From: Alteribacter aurantiacus DSM 18675
GTDB taxonomy: Bacteria > Bacillota > Bacilli > Bacillales > Salisediminibacteriaceae
DNA: 64,000 bases
Direction of reading: 5' to 3'
Assembly: GCF_000429705.1 (NCBI RefSeq)
Contig: NZ_KE386941.1
Coordinates: 1,724,781 to 1,788,780 of the forward strand
In this document: in pieces, positions 8,424 to 16,367 of the stretch
Position numbering within the stretch: position 1 is the stretch's first letter
How the letters are laid out: every line of letters begins with the position of its first letter
Program-made: the position numbers and the translations under genes
Notes under the pieces: model-generated
The model's input: the letters and a program-made list of their open reading frames with translations, nothing else
Told to the model about the DNA's origin: nothing
The model's database searches: none

Positions 8424-9173
8424 TTATTTCCCAAGTGACTCCTCAATCCAATACCTTGATCCATCTTGGTTTCTTCTCATAAACCCATATTCAATTAAGT
8501 ACCGCCTTAGAGTGGCGAAATCATCATAGTAGTCTTTTAAGATAGCACTTACTTCTTTTTCCGAATAAGACTTAGAAGCCACAAACTTCCCCGCTAAGTA
8601 TCTTAGAATAACAATTTTCCGCTTCTCTTTCCTAGGAAATTGTTTAATGCGTCCCGTCTGTTCATCAATATAGGTTGCCATAAATATGGCTTCCTCTTCT
8701 TTACTCGTTTCCCATCGCTCATCCACCATTTTTGCCCCCTTATGAACATTCGTTCGCCCTTCCATTTCTTCATATCGTTCCATTAGCGTCAGAAAAACTT
8801 TCGCTTGTTTTGCTTTTTCCCTAAATTTAAATCGGTACTGCCTAACCGTTGATACGCTACCAAACCCTAACTGTTTCGCAATATGTTCATCTGTTTCTCC
8901 TGCCATGAATAGGGATAGAACGTCGTTTTGCACATCTGAAAGACCAGTCTGTTTTTTCCCCAGTCCGAGTAGCTCCTGTTCAATAGAACCATGAGTATCT
9001 AGGAAATGATTAGACGCTGCCTTTTCAGCGTCCATAAATTGACCCTTCTCGTGAAAAATAATGCCCCTCTCGAAATACGTTCCACATATCACACATCGAT
9101 ATCCCTCTTCTTCATAGACCCAACCGGTTTTTAATTCCTCAATTGTGGCTCGCCAAAAAGACTCATGCATCAT
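8424..9173 (-). CDS. DUF2087 transcriptional regulator with LuxR-like HTH
   Basis: A 249-residue protein in three parts. The N-terminal 40 residues contain CVICGTYFERGIIF, a half zinc-ribbon. The middle holds a helix-turn-helix of LuxR/GerE type (LSDVQNDVLSLFMAGETDEH, then LGFGSVSTVRQ). The C-terminal 75 residues are a DUF2087 domain ending with NQDGSRYWI. DUF2087 proteins are widespread, poorly characterised Firmicute regulators. Ribosome binding is by GAAGGAGGTGGAGG before a double ATG. No target genes are evident in the neighbourhood. Confidence 0.82.
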   Translation of the reverse strand: MMHESFWRATIEELKTGWVYEEEGYRCVICGTYFERGIIFHEKGQFMDAEKAASNHFLDTHGSIEQELLGLGKKQTGLSDVQNDVLSLFMAGETDEHIAKQLGFGSVSTVRQYRFKFREKAKQAKVFLTLMERYEEMEGRTNVHKGAKMVDERWETSKEEEAIFMATYIDEQTGRIKQFPRKEKRKIVILRYLAGKFVASKSYSEKEVSAILKDYYDDFATLRRYLIEYGFMRRNQDGSRYWIEESLGK

Positions 9174-9314
9174 CCTCCACCTCCTTCTTTATTGTATCAG
9201 TATGTTTATTAATATGTAAACAAATTATATAAACGTTTATAATTTTAGCTCTTATTTCTTTATCGATGTTATTATGGTAAAATAAATAAGAATTCAAAAT
9301 ACGGAGGATCTTTC

Positions 9315-9824
9315 ATGCGCTGGATATATTTGTTCTTAGGAACGGTTTTGGCTGTTATCGCCCTTTATTATATTTTCACACATAAGCAACGAAACGCTTA
9401 CGATGATTACGTTATTTATACACCTGAAAAAGATAGGAAAAAAATCCATAGTGGTTCCAAGCTTTATAAAGTGGCACTCTACTTCTCGTACGCAGTTCTT
9501 TTGCTAACCATTCTTCTATATGTAGAGATTTTTAGAAGCTTTGAATTGTCTACGATCATTTTTGCGATCCTTTTTCCTTTGGGCTTAACCGTGTTGGTCA
9601 GTTTGGATAAACTCTTTGAAATTCGTGGTCAAGGTATTGTGTTCGCCGGTTACCAAGCAAATTGGGGAAAAATTAGACAGATCGGCTGGGGAAAGAAACG
9701 GAAAAATCGGACACAGCTCATTATGGAGCTTGATAAAGGTACAAAAATACGGACCTCGATTGCCAACGAAGAAAAAGAACAGCTCGAAGAATTGCTTGAA
9801 AATTATGTCACGTTCGATAAATAA
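9315..9824 (+). CDS. Membrane protein of unknown function (169 aa)
   Basis: The protein has an N-terminal helix (residues 2-20), a charged stretch, then two adjacent helices (about 52-72 and 75-95). The cytoplasmic C-terminal domain of about 70 residues is basic (RQIGWGKKRKNRTQLIMELD) and resembles the small PH-like domain seen in Bacillus membrane proteins of the YdbT/DUF5673 sort. The start follows ACGGAGG. It stands alone between a divergent regulator and a convergent ArsR gene. The function is unknown. Confidence 0.75.
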   Translation: MRWIYLFLGTVLAVIALYYIFTHKQRNAYDDYVIYTPEKDRKKIHSGSKLYKVALYFSYAVLLLTILLYVEIFRSFELSTIIFAILFPLGLTVLVSLDKLFEIRGQGIVFAGYQANWGKIRQIGWGKKRKNRTQLIMELDKGTKIRTSIANEEKEQLEELLENYVTFDK

Positions 9825-9865
9825 AAAACGCCATCGTCAATGCTGTTGACGGTGGCGTTTTTTTA
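9825..9865. terminator. Bidirectional terminator
   Basis: AAAAACGCCATCGTCAA pairs with TTGACGGTGGCGTTTTT with a five-base loop, serving both the upstream plus-strand membrane gene and the converging arsR-like gene. Confidence 0.9.
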
Positions 9866-10210
9866 ATCACAGCATACTACTCTCTTCCCTGCCACTTGCA
9901 AGTCGTTTAGTAATGGCTGTGTGTCCGGTAAGGTGTTCAAAAGATCAAGTAATTGCTCGTAAAAAGGGTGTTCACGATTTAAGCTGTAGTAGATCCATTG
10001 ACCTCTACGACGCTCATTCACTACGTGAGCGTTTTTTAATTTTCGTAAATGCTGACTAATGGAAGGTTGGCTCATTTGGAAGATCTCCACAAGTTCACAT
10101 ACGCAACATTCGTCTTTATATAAGATGGCTAGCATTTTGAGTCTCGTTTTATCGCCCATGAGCTTGAATAAAGTAGCCGCCTCTTCAAATGTACGTTCTT
10201 TTGTTTGCAT
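9863..10210 (-). CDS. ArsR/SmtB family metal(loid)-responsive repressor
   Basis: A 115-residue winged-helix repressor. The alpha-3 metal site is recognisable as DECCVCELVEIF (the CVCEL box of ArsR/CadC types). It is followed by the recognition helix MSQPSISQHLRKLKNAHVV and the wing RRGQWIYYSL. The C-terminus carries a second vicinal cysteine pair, VVCCD. This pattern suggests As(III)/Sb(III) or soft-metal sensing. The start is the ATG at 10210 behind AAAGGTG. No efflux pump or arsenate reductase is linked, so its regulon is elsewhere or limited to itself. Confidence 0.9.
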   Translation of the reverse strand: MQTKERTFEEAATLFKLMGDKTRLKMLAILYKDECCVCELVEIFQMSQPSISQHLRKLKNAHVVNERRRGQWIYYSLNREHPFYEQLLDLLNTLPDTQPLLNDLQVAGKRVVCCD

Positions 10211-10270
10211 GGACATCACCTTTCATAAGGAAATAGTTATATATAGTTTACGCGGGCTACATGTCACTTG

Positions 10271-10897
10271 TCAATTTTGCCTTTCATTACGAATGGTCTC
10301 AATCATGATTCGAAGGGCCTTTTCTTGAACATCCAAGCTCATGCTTGGTGCGTGTGATGTAACCACCATGTCAGGGGTTGCAGGCATATGGACAAAGCCC
10401 GTGTGTAAATGACTCCCCTGTTTTTTGGCGTACAACAGAAGTTCATAAAGGGTATTATTGCATATGTATGTGCCGGCAGTGTTAGATATTTGGGCCGGGA
10501 TTCCTGCGTTTTTTAAACGATCGGTCATGGTACTGATCGGAAGGGGCGAGAAAAGACCGTCTGGTTCTCCTTCAATTAAAGGTTCGTTTTTAGGCTTTTT
10601 TCCCGTATTATCACCGAACTTCCCTTCTCCTTCCGTGTGTTGAACGTTAATCCCGATTCGTTCAGGTGTAATCATTGCTCGTCCTACAGCAACACCTAGG
10701 GAAAGGACTACATCCGGATTCACTCGTTCCACTTCTTCTATTAATTTCTGAGCACACGTTCGATAGACAACTGGTAAAAGAATGGTATTGATTTCTACGC
10801 CTGAAATATCCCATTTTGATGCTGATTTCACCAGCTCTTCTGTTGGGTTTTTCGTCAAATCTCCAAAAGGTTCAAATCCACTGATAAGCATCTTCAT
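10271..10897 (-). CDS. pcp: Pyroglutamyl-peptidase I
   Basis: A 208-residue cytoplasmic cysteine peptidase (family C15) that removes N-terminal pyroglutamate from peptides. The catalytic triad motifs are all visible: Glu in MITPERIGIN, Cys in AGTYICNNTLYELL and His in HTGFVHMPATP. The N-terminal ISGFEPFGDLTKNPTEEL is the classic family signature. Length is normal for the family. GAGGAG lies eight bases before the ATG. It appears to be a single-gene unit. Confidence 0.95.
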   Translation of the reverse strand: MKMLISGFEPFGDLTKNPTEELVKSASKWDISGVEINTILLPVVYRTCAQKLIEEVERVNPDVVLSLGVAVGRAMITPERIGINVQHTEGEGKFGDNTGKKPKNEPLIEGEPDGLFSPLPISTMTDRLKNAGIPAQISNTAGTYICNNTLYELLLYAKKQGSHLHTGFVHMPATPDMVVTSHAPSMSLDVQEKALRIMIETIRNERQN

Positions 10898-11130
10898 AAT
10901 CGCTCACTCCTCAACCCTATTGTATCATGATTCAACATTCACCTCTTTCTTAAAACATGTGCTCTCTTTTTCAAATAAAAAATCGATAACGACTATAGGG
11001 CTACCATTTTTATGGTAACCCCTTCACCTATTAACCTTCATCTTTGCTCATTCGCGTAGTCACTTTCCTATGGATACTCTTGATGTACCGGTAAATATTG
11101 AAGGAGGCGCCTCCGGTTTGGAGACCTTCA

Positions 11131-11634
11131 GTGTACGATGTGAACTTTACTGTTGTTTATGAACGTTACGAAAAACTCATTTATTCTCTTGTGCATAAGT
11201 ACAAGCTTCACTATGAAAAAGATGAATATGTACAGATTGGTAGAATTGCGTTATTTAAAGCTTGGAAGCGATTTGATCCTGGTAGTGGCCCTTTCCCTTC
11301 CTATGCGAAGCGCTACATTGAAGGCTACTTGAAGGACGCGATTCGAAAGGACGTTTATTATCAAGATAAATGCCAGTTGTGTGAACCAGTCCTTCTTCAG
11401 AGCGTTTGTCCCCCTATTGATGATGAATCAGTAGAAGAGTTGAAACAAGTGATCAACACATTCGGTCTTAGTGACCGTGAAACGATTTGGGTCAATGAAA
11501 GCATATTGGCAGGCTACAAGCCGAGGGAGATCGCCGTTCGGCACGGGGTAAGTACAGGAACCGTTCATTCATGGCGCAAACAAGCGTTAAAAAAGATGCG
11601 AACTATTTTTTTCTCCTCCCCTCCCCATTTTTGA
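11131..11634 (+). CDS. Sigma-70 family RNA polymerase sigma factor (SigO/YvrI-related context)
   Basis: A roughly 167-residue compact sigma factor. Region 2 is recognisable (YERYEKLIYSLVHKYKLHYE, then FPSYAKRYIEGYLKDAIRKD). The C-terminal helix-turn-helix of region 4 follows (YKPREIAVRHGVSTGTVHSW). Region 3 is short or missing. Start chosen at GTG 11131 with GGAG seven bases upstream. The frame is open to a TTG at 11098 overlapping a 12-bp palindrome, GGAGGCGCCTCC. It heads a cluster with DUF1659, DUF2922 and YvrJ genes. Such partners recur with this sigma type in Bacillaceae, and YvrJ neighbours the SigO-RsoA pair in B. subtilis. Confidence 0.85.
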   Translation: MYDVNFTVVYERYEKLIYSLVHKYKLHYEKDEYVQIGRIALFKAWKRFDPGSGPFPSYAKRYIEGYLKDAIRKDVYYQDKCQLCEPVLLQSVCPPIDDESVEELKQVINTFGLSDRETIWVNESILAGYKPREIAVRHGVSTGTVHSWRKQALKKMRTIFFSSPPHF

Positions 11635-11673
11635 ATCTTACACACTACTTAAAGGGTGAAAGGAGGTGATCAG

Positions 11674-11889
11674 ATGGGAGCAAGAGTAAACTCACGATTG
11701 GCACTTAGTTTTGTTACAGGGTTTAATGATGTTGGCGAAGAGATTGTTCGTGTTCGTCAGTTTCAAAACATTAACCCCACTGCTGAGAACAGTCACTTAT
11801 CCAGTACGGCCGAAGCATTAGCATCACTGCAACAACACCCTCTTGTAAAAGTAGAGCGGGGCAACACGTATGAATTAGCAGCTGAATAA
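11674..11889 (+). CDS. DUF1659 domain-containing protein
   Basis: A 71-residue protein, 39 bases downstream of the sigma gene, with AAAGGAGGTGATC before its ATG. The pattern SRLALSFVTGFNDVGEEIVR, with a C-terminal LVKVERGNTYEL, matches the small DUF1659 family. Members are commonly paired with DUF2922 proteins in Bacillaceae. Function is unknown; linkage suggests a product made under, or acting with, the adjacent sigma factor. Confidence 0.85.
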   Translation: MGARVNSRLALSFVTGFNDVGEEIVRVRQFQNINPTAENSHLSSTAEALASLQQHPLVKVERGNTYELAAE

Positions 11890-11920
11890 ACACATTCTAC
11901 GATTTGAAAGGAGAAATTGA

Positions 11921-12139
11921 ATGAGTAAACGACTTGAACTTCAATTTTTAAACATGGAAGGACGTACGGTCACACTTGCCGTAGAAGATCCGGTTGAACC
12001 TACAAACGCGCAACAAATCAGCGATGTGATGGATGATATTTTGGATGATAGCATCTTTATGACAACAGGGGGACCCCTTGTAAGTAAACGCGGGGCCCGG
12101 ATCGTCGAACGAACCGTAGAAGCGATCGATATCGATTAG
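11921..12139 (+). CDS. DUF2922 domain-containing protein
   Basis: A 72-residue protein with GAAAGGAG upstream. The sequence runs LELQFLNMEGRTVTLAVEDP and ends SKRGARIVERTVEAIDI, which fits DUF2922. It directly follows the DUF1659 gene and is closed by a strong terminator. The role is unknown. Small size, absence of a signal peptide and conserved pairing suggest a cytoplasmic two-component module. Confidence 0.85.
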   Translation: MSKRLELQFLNMEGRTVTLAVEDPVEPTNAQQISDVMDDILDDSIFMTTGGPLVSKRGARIVERTVEAIDID

Positions 12140-12162
12140 TCGCAAGGATTAGAGATCGTTGA

Positions 12163-12192
12163 GCGGAAGGGCATCCCCCTTCCGCTTTTTTT
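12163..12192 (+). terminator. Terminator of the sigma-DUF1659-DUF2922 unit
   Basis: GCGGAAGGG pairs with CCCTTCCGC and is followed by seven Ts. The 183-bp repeat begins one base after the T-tract. Confidence 0.88.
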
Positions 12193-12193
12193 A

Positions 12194-12376
12194 GAAGGCA
12201 CTGAAAAAGTTCGAATTTAACTTCTTCAAAGTCTTCGAAGCAATGAGCGTAACGGTTGCCTGGTTTAAGGGCCTGATACGAGTGGGTTTCTAGAAACAGA
12301 CGCGCAACCGAGTGAAGCCATTGCCATTGTAAATATAGGCAGTAAAAAAGTCGGGGTGTCCTTTTTCGGTGGCCTC
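12194..12376. repeat. 183-bp structured dispersed repeat, copy 1
   Basis: Bounded by GAAGGCACTGAAAAAGTT and a near-inverted end (TTTTTCGGTGGCCTC). It has the same length as, and is clearly homologous to, the element at 31570-31752. Internal arms GCAATG/CATTGC and CGGTTGC/GCAACCG are conserved in both copies and can form a long hairpin. The apical arm differs: here GTTTCTAGAAAC is self-complementary. It lies between the DUF2922 terminator and yvrJ, so it separates yvrJ from the rest of the cluster. Confidence 0.85.
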
Positions 12377-12420
12377 CTATTTTAAGCAAAGGAAAATCGA
12401 GTGAAAGGAAGTGAGCCAGA

Positions 12421-12615
12421 ATGGAGATGGACATGTGGCTAAGTGCTTTAGGCGACTACGGCTTCCCGGCAGCAGTGACATTCTATTTACTCTATCGAAT
12501 GGAGAGAAAGCTCGACCAAATCAATCGATCCGTTCTTCTTCTCTATCAAAAGCAAACGCCTCCTGCTATGGAACGAGCGTTGACCGCACTACCACCAAGG
12601 ACCAAAAAACACTAA
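12421..12615 (+). CDS. YvrJ family protein
   Basis: A 64-residue membrane-associated protein. The N-terminal segment, WLSALGDYGFPAAVTFYLLY, is a single hydrophobic helix. It is followed by a basic amphipathic stretch (RMERKLDQINRSVLLLYQK), the typical YvrJ layout. In B. subtilis YvrJ neighbours the SigO-RsoA sigma system. The annotated ATG has AAAGGAAG upstream. A third in-frame ATG four codons later has GGAG at ideal spacing, so the exact start is uncertain. It follows the 183-bp repeat. Confidence 0.82.
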   Translation: MEMDMWLSALGDYGFPAAVTFYLLYRMERKLDQINRSVLLLYQKQTPPAMERALTALPPRTKKH

Positions 12616-12624
12616 CAAAGCGAG

Positions 12625-12667
12625 CGGGGTCAGACCCCTGGGTGTTATTCCCAGGGGTCTGACCCCG
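12625..12667. repeat. Paired GGGGTCAGACCCC repeat forming a perfect 18-bp hairpin
   Basis: CGGGGTCAGACCCCTGGG and its exact reverse complement are separated by seven bases. Each arm holds one copy of the dispersed core, so this is an inverted pair (REPIN-like architecture). It may also block transcription from yvrJ, although no T-run follows. Confidence 0.9.
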
Positions 12668-12683
12668 TGTGAACTTGTTCACA
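12668..12683. promoter_or_regulatory. TGTGAAC-TT-GTTCACA dyad upstream of the 77-aa gene
   Basis: Perfect 7-bp arms lie about 90 bases before the ATG at 12770, directly against the repeat hairpin. It could be an operator, but no regulator can be assigned. Confidence 0.3.
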
Positions 12684-12769
12684 GAAAAAGTCTAGCATAT
12701 TGGTGCCTTTCATTTCATAGAGTCTAGTAAAGGAGTTAAGGTTGCTATATTTTGAAGGAGGTTTTTTAG

Positions 12770-13003
12770 ATGGCTACTGTATCATTTATTGAAAAGCGTC
12801 AAGCGTCGATGGTTGAGAGGAACCCTCGGTTTTCTCAGGTACAAGGTGTTGGAGATAAGAAGGCAGATCAACATAAAGAAGGCGTCGATGGATGTGTTGA
12901 ACTACTCGATCACCTTACAAATCATATGTTCACTGCTCTTGTTGTAACCGGTATCCCTTACCTTTTATTCATCGTGATTGAAGCCTTTCTTCGGTTGTCT
13001 TAG
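12770..13003 (+). CDS. Small membrane protein of unknown function (77 aa)
   Basis: The gene has an excellent site, GAAGGAGG, before its ATG. The N-terminal 50 residues are polar (SFIEKRQASMVERNPRFSQV). The last 25 form one hydrophobic segment (MFTALVVTGIPYLLFIVIEA). The 3' end overlaps the convergent DUF2254 gene by 39 bases. No family is recognised. Strong start signals support expression. Confidence 0.7.
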   Translation: MATVSFIEKRQASMVERNPRFSQVQGVGDKKADQHKEGVDGCVELLDHLTNHMFTALVVTGIPYLLFIVIEAFLRLS

Positions 13004-14329
13004 CCGGACGTGATCTTTTTTCCCTGGAGCTGCAATAACAGCTATGCGATCCAACTTATCTTGAAGAATCGAGAGATCCCAGTTCAAAAACGATTCTTGT
13101 TCGATTCCTTGAACGACATATTCCGTAAATGACCATACATCTTTTTTGATTAAAGCGGTCCCATGGGTTGCCACTTCATACAACGAATCGAGTAAGGCCC
13201 CGAGGATGGCTGAATCCTTGCCCCCATAAAGTCTAATTTGAAAATAGCTTTGATATAAATAATCATGAAACACGTACACTTTTTTAAGGACTCGGAGGTT
13301 TCCATCTTTATCATACACATGGTTTTCCATGTACGATTTCGAACATAGTGTTGCAAGCAGGTGACCTAGATGCTTAATCCCTTCGATCGCCGTAAAGGGA
13401 TCATTTACACCAGGGGACAAGGAGCGCACGCTAATCTCTACTAGCTTCACAATACCATAGCGAACATCTTGGATGCTTTCTCTTTCTGTGCCAATCACGA
13501 CGAGTGGGCGGTAATCCTTTTCATGAACATTCTTTTTTTCACTGTACACATTCATTAGTACAAGCCCGCCAGCCAAATAATCTCCGTGAGAATAGAGCAT
13601 CTCAACAATCGCACCGTCTTCTTCCCCTTGGTTTTTAAGCCCCTCAAAATCGATCCACTGGATATAACCCGATTTATCCGACCGCACTTTCGTACAAGGC
13701 CGAGCAAGAATATCATGATCTTCCCAATCGTCCCATGGATCATCAGGCTTCGCATCTGAACGATTTTCCCAAAAGCGATCCATCACATCAACCGTATCTT
13801 TATAGATGCTTTGGATGAGGTTGCGAATTTGAATCCACTTTGCTACGTGATGAACAAAAAACACGAAAAATCCGACTGCGACTATGGCAATTACAACCGC
13901 GAGCACGGGAGAGACTAGCACATCGACATCAGATGCCCCCACTTGTTTTGTAAGTAATAATAATACAATTGCGTAAAGAAATCCGCTAATGAACACACCT
14001 AAAATCCGTTGGGTGTGCGGATCGGTGATAAAGTTTTGCAAGGACCTTGGTGAAAATTGTGTTACATAGGTTGTCATCACTACGAGTATCGATGAAAACG
14101 AAATGGATGTCATTGTTAAAATAGACGCTGCAATTGTACCTAGGATGGTATAAGCCAAGTCAAAATCAGATAAAAGGATAGGAGGGATCTTCTCTAAGAG
14201 TTGAGGATTCATCCAAATATACTGATCGATTTGATGGCTCACAAAAGATAAAATGATCGCGATAATGCCATAAATGGTCGGGATAAACCAATAGCTCCCC
14301 CGAATGAAAATCCACACTCTTGTCACCAT
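12965..14329 (-). CDS. DUF2254 family membrane protein
   Basis: A 454-residue protein. Four hydrophobic segments lie in the first 170 residues (for example TILGTIAASILTMTSISFSS). They are followed by a large hydrophilic domain containing the family hallmark SVRSLSPGVNDPFTAIEGI. DUF2254 proteins are conserved across bacteria; their role is not established. AAAGGAGG precedes the ATG. The gene converges on the 77-aa gene and is separated from the downstream-facing genes, so it seems to be transcribed alone. Confidence 0.85.
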   Translation of the reverse strand: MVTRVWIFIRGSYWFIPTIYGIIAIILSFVSHQIDQYIWMNPQLLEKIPPILLSDFDLAYTILGTIAASILTMTSISFSSILVVMTTYVTQFSPRSLQNFITDPHTQRILGVFISGFLYAIVLLLLTKQVGASDVDVLVSPVLAVVIAIVAVGFFVFFVHHVAKWIQIRNLIQSIYKDTVDVMDRFWENRSDAKPDDPWDDWEDHDILARPCTKVRSDKSGYIQWIDFEGLKNQGEEDGAIVEMLYSHGDYLAGGLVLMNVYSEKKNVHEKDYRPLVVIGTERESIQDVRYGIVKLVEISVRSLSPGVNDPFTAIEGIKHLGHLLATLCSKSYMENHVYDKDGNLRVLKKVYVFHDYLYQSYFQIRLYGGKDSAILGALLDSLYEVATHGTALIKKDVWSFTEYVVQGIEQESFLNWDLSILQDKLDRIAVIAAPGKKDHVRLRQPKKGFNHDE

Positions 14330-14474
14330 ACACGCCTCCTTTTCGGGTAGTGTTTGGCAATTGTAGGGAAATTAAACATATAAAAGAAGCGAAAAGAGTT
14401 CCGTAGCGCGTGAGTAGACCGAACGTATTGGTGATGAGGAGAAACGAGTGAGTACAACGAAGGGATATGAGGAA

Positions 14475-14517
14475 CAAAAAAGACCCGGTAAAGATGCACT
14501 CTTCTATACCGGGTCTA
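14475..14517 (-). terminator. Terminator after the hemolysin III gene
   Basis: AGACCCGGTA pairs with TACCGGGTCT around a 16-base loop, followed on the minus strand by TTTTTTG. Confidence 0.85.
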
Positions 14518-14521
14518 GCTT

Positions 14522-15166
14522 TTAGATTGGCGTTACATATAACAAAATGGATAGAAAATGCGTGACAGAGGCTGCCAGAACGAAAAGGTGCCAAATGGCG
14601 TGATGGTAATGAAATTTTCGCCAAATGTAAAAAATCGTTCCTACCGTATACAAGACGCCACCGGTCACAAGAAGAACAATGCCGCCCATTTCGATGGTCA
14701 TGGCGATCGGCTTTAAAGCAAAGACAACCATCCATCCCATGGCAATGTAGAAAAGGGTGGACAAGAAGATGAATCGTTTAACAAAGAACACTTTAAAAAC
14801 AATCCCGATGGCTGCCATTGCCCAAACAATCGATAACAATATCCAGCCAGTTGCCCCATCCACAACGATAACCATTAAAGGTGTGTATGTCCCGGCGATA
14901 AACAAGTAAATGGCCGAATGATCAAGAATCTCAAACACATTCTTAGCCCGCCCCTGTTTTAAGCTGTGTAAAAGGGTGGAGCAAACGTACATCAATAGAA
15001 GGGTGACTCCATAAATCGTGAAACTGATAACATGGGATGCGGTACCATGTATGCTCGCAAACACGATCAACAAGGTAAGAGCGGCAAGGGCAAAAGCCGC
15101 GCCGATTCCATGTGTAATTGCATTTGCTATTTCTTCCCGCTTTGTAAATGTGTGAGTTTGTGCCAT
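14522..15166 (-). CDS. trhA: Hemolysin III / PAQR family membrane protein
   Basis: A 214-residue seven-helix protein of the hemolysin III (TrhA/YplQ) family. Metal-site histidines appear in the usual places: EEIANAITHGIGAAFAL in helix 1, STLLHSLKQG, EILDHSAIYLFIAGTYTP and the C-terminal KFHYHHAIWHLFVL. Bacterial members affect membrane lipid homeostasis; direct hemolysin activity is doubtful. Start chosen at ATG 15166, ten bases after GGAGG. An earlier ATG at 15199 places the ribosome binding site inside the coding region. It is monocistronic with its own terminator. Confidence 0.9.
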   Translation of the reverse strand: MAQTHTFTKREEIANAITHGIGAAFALAALTLLIVFASIHGTASHVISFTIYGVTLLLMYVCSTLLHSLKQGRAKNVFEILDHSAIYLFIAGTYTPLMVIVVDGATGWILLSIVWAMAAIGIVFKVFFVKRFIFLSTLFYIAMGWMVVFALKPIAMTIEMGGIVLLVTGGVLYTVGTIFYIWRKFHYHHAIWHLFVLAASVTHFLSILLYVTPI

Positions 15167-15280
15167 AAGCAAAACGCCTCCAAATTTTTTAGTAGTCAAG
15201 CACGTTCATGTAGGAGGACCAATTTTGCCGAGCCTTATGAAAAATGTGTTTAGGTCTTCATAAAGGATTAAGCAATTTTG

Positions 15281-15319
15281 GCCATCAGATTGAGCCCTTT
15301 ATGGCTTCAATCTGATGGC
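15281..15319. other. Stable 13-bp hairpin without T-tract
   Basis: GCCATCAGATTGA pairs perfectly with TCAATCTGATGGC around a 13-base loop, between the hemolysin III start and the lipoprotein stop. It lacks a T-run on either strand, so it is not a standard terminator. Confidence 0.5.
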
Positions 15320-15421
15320 GTGAGATGACTTCAAGTTCGTCTGCCCTAGAGCTAGACGGAAAAAAGGTTCACTCATGAGTATCCACATGGAAAAAGACAG
15401 GTTCTTAAAAAGAACTAATCG

Positions 15422-16084
15422 TTACATTCGCTCGCTAATGGACGTAACCTTCCAGCTATCGTCTTCTTTTTCAAAACCTAACTCAATGATCTGTTGTTGC
15501 TCACTTCCACTGCTCACAAAGGAATGGATCGTATAGTGTACAGAACAGGTTTCATTCTCTTGATCGTAGTTAAAAGAGGTTTGTTGAAGGAAATCCATTT
15601 GTGATAACAGTGAATCTTCATAATGAAACGACGTGATAACCTCCTTGTCACTGAGCACATGCAAGACGTTATTTTCCTCGTCTGATTCAACTTGATCTGA
15701 AGTAAGGCCGGACAGTTGTTCATAATCCTTTTCATGCATGGCTTGGAATAGAGATAAGGCAAGGTGGTCCATCTCTTCTCTTAGGGCGAGCTCTTCCAAT
15801 TTGTTCGTTTCTGCTTCAAATGCTTTGGTCTTATAAGTAAGTATATCATTTTTGAGACGATCGTTCTCTTCTTGAAGATGATCCACTTCATCATTTAGGT
15901 CCTCAGTTTGATTTACGTATTGCTCGAGTTGTCTTACAAGGCGCTCATTCGTATCAATAAGCTTCTCAATATCATCCGTCTGTCCAAGCTCTTCATAGTC
16001 CTCTGCCGAAAACTGATCAGCGTCTTCTGAACACCCGACAAGGAGTAGTACAGAGAAAAAAAGTGGAACCCACAGTTTTTTCAT
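15422..16084 (-). CDS. Lipoprotein with coiled coil, unknown function
   Basis: A 220-residue exported lipoprotein. The signal peptide MKKLWVPLFFSVLLLVGC has a clear lipobox (LVGC). Residues about 30-100 form a long heptad-patterned coiled coil (LIDTNERLVRQLEQYVNQTE and onward). The C-terminal half (residues 115-215) is an alpha/beta domain of NTF2-like appearance ending in DSWKVTSISERM. It is probably anchored on the outer membrane face as a scaffold or sensor. Start chosen at ATG 16084 behind AGGTG. It stands alone. Confidence 0.8.
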   Translation of the reverse strand: MKKLWVPLFFSVLLLVGCSEDADQFSAEDYEELGQTDDIEKLIDTNERLVRQLEQYVNQTEDLNDEVDHLQEENDRLKNDILTYKTKAFEAETNKLEELALREEMDHLALSLFQAMHEKDYEQLSGLTSDQVESDEENNVLHVLSDKEVITSFHYEDSLLSQMDFLQQTSFNYDQENETCSVHYTIHSFVSSGSEQQQIIELGFEKEDDSWKVTSISERM

Positions 16085-16367
16085 GTTTGTCACCTGCGTT
16101 CGTGTTAATTTTAATACCTTTATTATACAAAAGTTCGATACAAGTAAAAGATTTCCTTTAAGTATTTGGTTAAGTTACCATTTTACCTTACAAATGAGCC
16201 ATCAGACAAGAGATGGTCAAACATGAAGAATAAAATTGTACCGTTTCGTGCTGTAAATATAGTCTATTATTTTTTTACTAGTAGGGCTTGCTCCCATACG
16301 CTTTCTCTATTGTGATCATAAGATATCTTAATAGATTTTTTAAAAAAATAATAGAGAGGGTGTTCTC

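Noticed and set aside
11098..11130. TTG at 11098 as start of the sigma factor
   Set aside because: No ribosome binding site precedes it, and the sequence just after it is a palindrome containing a Shine-Dalgarno-like word.
12057..12434. Minus-strand open frame across the 183-bp repeat, with a similar frame at 31398-31796
   Set aside because: The two translated segments are alike only because the repeat DNA is alike. Neither has a ribosome binding site, and both run into genes or terminators.
12625..12667. CRISPR-like or attachment-site interpretation of the inverted GGGGTC repeats
   Set aside because: Copies are scattered singly or as inverted pairs, without regular spacers, cas genes or an integrase.
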